Assembly (NCBI GenBank): GCA_964542755.1
Contig: CAZIWL010000003.1
Span: forward strand, 1-64,000
Origin: SKLM01 sp964542755
GTDB lineage: Bacteria; Chloroflexota; Anaerolineae; B4-G1
Length of the DNA stretch: 64,000 bases
Direction of reading: 5' to 3'
Shown: positions 61,713 through 64,000 of the stretch, piece after piece
Position numbering within the stretch: the stretch's first letter is position 1
Layout of the letters: the number at the start of each line of letters is the position of its first letter
The notes under the pieces: model-generated
Seen by the model: only the letters and a program-made list of their open reading frames with translations
Told to the model about the DNA's origin: nothing
Databases searched by the model: none
Program-made: the position numbers and the translations under genes

Positions 61713-62069
61713 TTACTCTCTCTCGTCGAGCACGACTGTGATGTGCGAAGAACGCTTACGAACCAGTTTCACGCGTCCGCGCGCACCGAAGCGCCGACGG
61801 CGTCCCTTGCCGGGCATGACGCCCGGTCCCTCATCGGCCGTGATCTTCGCCACGAACAACTCCTCGCGTGGAATGCCAAAGTTCTCCTCGGCATTGGCAA
61901 TCGCGGAGTTGATGACCTTCGTCACTGGTCGCGCTGCAGCGTGCGGCAGAAAGTGGAGGATATTGAGCGCCTCATCGACGTCCAAACCCCGCACCTTGTC
62001 AATCACGCGGCGTACTTTGCGTGGCGACATATGGATATGCTTCGCCCGGGCAACGACTTCCGTACCCAT
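61713..62069 (-). CDS. rplV: Large ribosomal subunit protein L22
   Basis: 118 aa. AKHIHMSPRKVRRVIDKVRG, VTKVINSAIANAEENFGI, and the tunnel-loop GKGRRRRFGARGRVKLVRKR with THITVVL-like end (SHITVVLDE). Confidence 0.98.
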   Translation of the reverse strand: MGTEVVARAKHIHMSPRKVRRVIDKVRGLDVDEALNILHFLPHAAARPVTKVINSAIANAEENFGIPREELFVAKITADEGPGVMPGKGRRRRFGARGRVKLVRKRSSHITVVLDERE

Positions 62070-62076
62070 CGCCTAT

Positions 62077-62361
62077 CTACTCCCTACGCTTCTTCATAAC
62101 TCGCCCCTTCTTCTCTCGCCTCCGATGTCCTCGGAAGGTGCGTGTGGGAGCAAACTCGCCCAGCTTGTGACCCACCATATCCTCAGTGATATACGTCGGG
62201 ACGTGCCGCCGCCCGTCGTGCACGGCGATCGTGTGCCCTACCATCTGTGGATAGATCGTCGAAGAGCGGGACCACGTTCGAATGACCCTCTTCTCTCCCA
62301 GGCGATTCATCTCCTCGATCTTCTCTAGGAGTTTCGCACTTACAAACGGATAACGTGCCAT
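62077..62361 (-). CDS. rpsS: Small ribosomal subunit protein S19
   Basis: 94 aa. VIRTWSRSSTIYPQMVGHTI, AVHDGRRHVPTYITEDMVGH and KLGEFAPTRTFRGHRRREKK. Standard 30S head protein. Confidence 0.98.
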   Translation of the reverse strand: MARYPFVSAKLLEKIEEMNRLGEKRVIRTWSRSSTIYPQMVGHTIAVHDGRRHVPTYITEDMVGHKLGEFAPTRTFRGHRRREKKGRVMKKRRE

Positions 62362-62393
62362 ACCATGCCTCCTACAACCTCAAGTCCAAGTCC

Positions 62394-63233
62394 CTATCGC
62401 CGTCTCTTGCCACGCCGACGCACGATATACTTGTCGGACTTCTTACTGCGACTGCGCGTCTTCTTCCCCATCGTCCTCTGACCCCAGGGCGTCTTCGGGC
62501 TCGGCATACCGATGCCTGTCCGGCCCTCACCACCACCGTGGGGATGGTCCCGCGGAGACATAACCGAGCCGCGGACCGTCGGGCGCCAACCACGCCAGCG
62601 CTTCCGCCCGGCCTTGCCCAACTTGATGTTTCCGTGCTCGACGTTGCCAACCTGGCCGATGGTCGCCATGCAGCCGCGCTGGAACTGCCGTACCTCGCCG
62701 CTGGGAAGGCGAACCGTCACGTATTTCCCCTCTTTGGCGATGACCTGAGCCGACGTGCCGGCCGACCGCGCGATCTGACCGCCCTTGCCGGGTGTCAACT
62801 CAACGTTGTGCACCATCGTACCCGTCGGAATGCGCGCCAGAGGCAGGGCGTGGCCCGTCTCAATCTCGGCATCCTCCCCGCTCATGACTCGGTCGCCAAC
62901 CTGCAGGCCCAGCGGGGCGATGATATACCGCTTCTCTCCATCGGTGTAAACCAGCAGCGCAATACGCGCCGACCGGTTCGGATCATACTCAATACTGTCC
63001 ACCACCGCCGGAACACCCGTCTTGTCGCGCTTGAAATCAATCAGCCGGTACTTGCGCTTGTGACCCCCACCGCGATGACGGACTGTGATTCGTCCATGAA
63101 CGTTCCGTCCCGCGTTCTTCTTAAGTGGGCGCAACAAGCTCCGCTCGGGTTCCGTACGCGTTATCTCGTCGAAGGTCGGATCCGTTCGTCCGCGCCGACC
63201 CGGCGAAGTGGGATTGTATACCTTGACTGCCAT
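62394..63233 (-). CDS. rplB: Large ribosomal subunit protein L2
   Basis: 279 aa. HGRITVRHRGGGHKRKYRLI, PGKGGQIARSAGTSAQVIAK, and the peptidyl-transferase-proximal VRGSVMSPRDHPHGGGEGRT. Basic C-terminus. Starts 1 nt after rplW. Confidence 0.98.
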   Translation of the reverse strand: MAVKVYNPTSPGRRGRTDPTFDEITRTEPERSLLRPLKKNAGRNVHGRITVRHRGGGHKRKYRLIDFKRDKTGVPAVVDSIEYDPNRSARIALLVYTDGEKRYIIAPLGLQVGDRVMSGEDAEIETGHALPLARIPTGTMVHNVELTPGKGGQIARSAGTSAQVIAKEGKYVTVRLPSGEVRQFQRGCMATIGQVGNVEHGNIKLGKAGRKRWRGWRPTVRGSVMSPRDHPHGGGEGRTGIGMPSPKTPWGQRTMGKKTRSRSKKSDKYIVRRRGKRRR

Positions 63234-63234
63234 A

Positions 63235-63513
63235 CTATATCGCTCCCTCGAATACGTCCATGCGCTCCCCTTCGACCAGCGTCACGATGGCCTTCTTCCA
63301 GGGACCGCGATACGACCGCCAGCCTCGCTTCGCTGGCATGATCATCGTGTTGACTTTTTCAACCTCTACGTCAAAGATATCTTCAACAGCCTGCTTCACC
63401 TCGAGCTTGTTGGCGCCATGATGCACCTCGAAGGAATACTTTCCCTGCTCCGACGCCTGAAAGCGCGTCTTCTCCGTGTCAATGGGCCGGATGATGATTT
63501 CGTAAGGATTCAT
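63235..63513 (-). CDS. rplW: Large ribosomal subunit protein L23
   Basis: 92 aa. YEIIIRPIDTEKTRFQASEQ, YSFEVHHGANKLEVKQAVED, FDVEVEKVNTMIMPAKRGW. Docks SRP and trigger factor at the tunnel exit. Confidence 0.97.
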   Translation of the reverse strand: MNPYEIIIRPIDTEKTRFQASEQGKYSFEVHHGANKLEVKQAVEDIFDVEVEKVNTMIMPAKRGWRSYRGPWKKAIVTLVEGERMDVFEGAI

Positions 63514-63516
63514 CGC

Positions 63517-64000
63517 CTACCTACCTAGATTGCGCTCGATAACCTGCAGCGAATCCATCGTTATCAAGATCTTGTCGTGCGACAACAGGTCACGGATGTT
63601 GAGATAATTGGCGTTTAATACCTTCACGTCCGGTAAGTTGCGAGCGCTCTTCTCCACGACCTCGTTCCGTCCAGGCAAGAGGAGCAGCACGCGTCCATCC
63701 GCACCCAGGGCCCCCAGCGTCGCAGCTACGCGCTTCGTCCGGGGAATATCCATCTCCAGGCCCTTGACCACGACAATCGCCTCATCAGCCGCTTTGGCCG
63801 ACAGGGCAGATCGAAGAGCCGCCTGCCGCATCTTCCGGGGCATCTTCTTCGAGTAGTCCCTGACCCTCGGACCGTGAGCCACGGCACCGCCGACGAAAAG
63901 GTTCGCGCTGCGGCTGCCATGCCGCGCCCGCCCCGTTCCCTTCTGTCGATACCATTTCCTCGTCGTGCGGTTGACCTCGCTCCGCGTCTGGGCCTTGTGC
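63517..64000 (-). CDS. rplD: Large ribosomal subunit protein L4 (partial, 5' end beyond window)
   Basis: The frame stays open to the window edge; 160 codons are visible of a usual 205-210. It begins HKAQTRSEVNRTTRKWYRQK and GTGRARHGSRSANLFVGGAV, then SKKMPRKMRQAALRSALSAK, GRVLLLLPGRNEV, NLPDVKVLNANYLNIRDLL, and KILITMDSLQVIERNLG. An ATG at 63882 is internal. Binds 23S rRNA; in E. coli it autoregulates the S10 operon. Confidence 0.97.
   Translation of the reverse strand, partial: HKAQTRSEVNRTTRKWYRQKGTGRARHGSRSANLFVGGAVAHGPRVRDYSKKMPRKMRQAALRSALSAKAADEAIVVVKGLEMDIPRTKRVAATLGALGADGRVLLLLPGRNEVVEKSARNLPDVKVLNANYLNIRDLLSHDKILITMDSLQVIERNLGR

Overview
The window is 64 kb of GC-rich (about 60 percent by eye) bacterial chromosome with two runs of exactly 100 N (17694-17793 and 39037-39136), so it comes from a scaffolded draft or metagenome assembly. 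Gene content suggests a Chloroflexota-like organism, perhaps near Anaerolineae. The pointers are a DUF2723 glycosyltransferase, DUF4446, a bactofilin, a GerW-like protein, a tetrapyrrole-methylase/MazG fusion, an orphan Flp pilin and the order of the ribosomal cluster. That assignment is inference from gene content, not a phylogeny.

Layout. 0.3-6.5 kb (minus strand): a surface polysaccharide block with a CpsD-like tyrosine kinase, two Wzz-like chain-length proteins and three glycosyltransferases, interrupted by rnhB. 6.5-22.8 kb: mixed housekeeping and envelope genes. These are osmC, a large modular DUF11 surface protein, mutY, a YfcE-like phosphodiesterase, a thioesterase, a Lon-like protease paired with a universal stress protein, bactofilin, DUF4446, a DUF2723 membrane glycosyltransferase, cysC and tsaC. 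23-37.6 kb: an accessory stretch with many small membrane proteins (YccF, GerW plus partner, an ICMT-like enzyme, lgt, a sulfatase-fold protein, UbiA) and several broken genes (MFS transporter, an unrecognised membrane gene, polyprenyl synthetase, an MNT/HEPN pair). tRNA-Gln(CTG) lies here. 37.9-47.8 kb: a glycosyltransferase beside the second gap, an ABC exporter whose permease carries a SpoIIM-like domain, a CDP-alcohol phosphatidyltransferase, tRNA-Pro(CGG), a candidate small RNA, gamma-glutamyltransferase, an Flp pilin and mazG. 47.9-64 kb: the S10-spc-alpha ribosomal cluster on the minus strand, running from rplD (cut by the window edge) to rplQ, then truA, rplM and rpsI.

How the genes work together. 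The ribosomal cluster is tightly packed, with several 4-nt overlaps, a TAATG junction and a TTG start for rpoA. It includes secY, adk and map but has no infA at the usual site between map and rpmJ. Lgt, SecY, the DUF11 protein, the Wzz/CpsD block and the membrane glycosyltransferases all serve envelope building. UbiA, the broken prenyl synthetase and the CDP-alcohol transferase point to polar-lipid or isoprenoid chemistry.

The most interesting non-textbook signals are: a three-hairpin candidate sRNA ending in a strong intrinsic terminator at 43.5-43.6 kb; a palindromic TGTCAGC repeat found both as a 19-bp array beside gap 1 and as an in-frame 15-bp array extending ribosomal protein L29; the ABC permease/SpoIIM fusion; the three-times-repeated tryptophan module of the DUF11 surface protein; and the missing infA. 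No complete new defence or metabolic system is evident.
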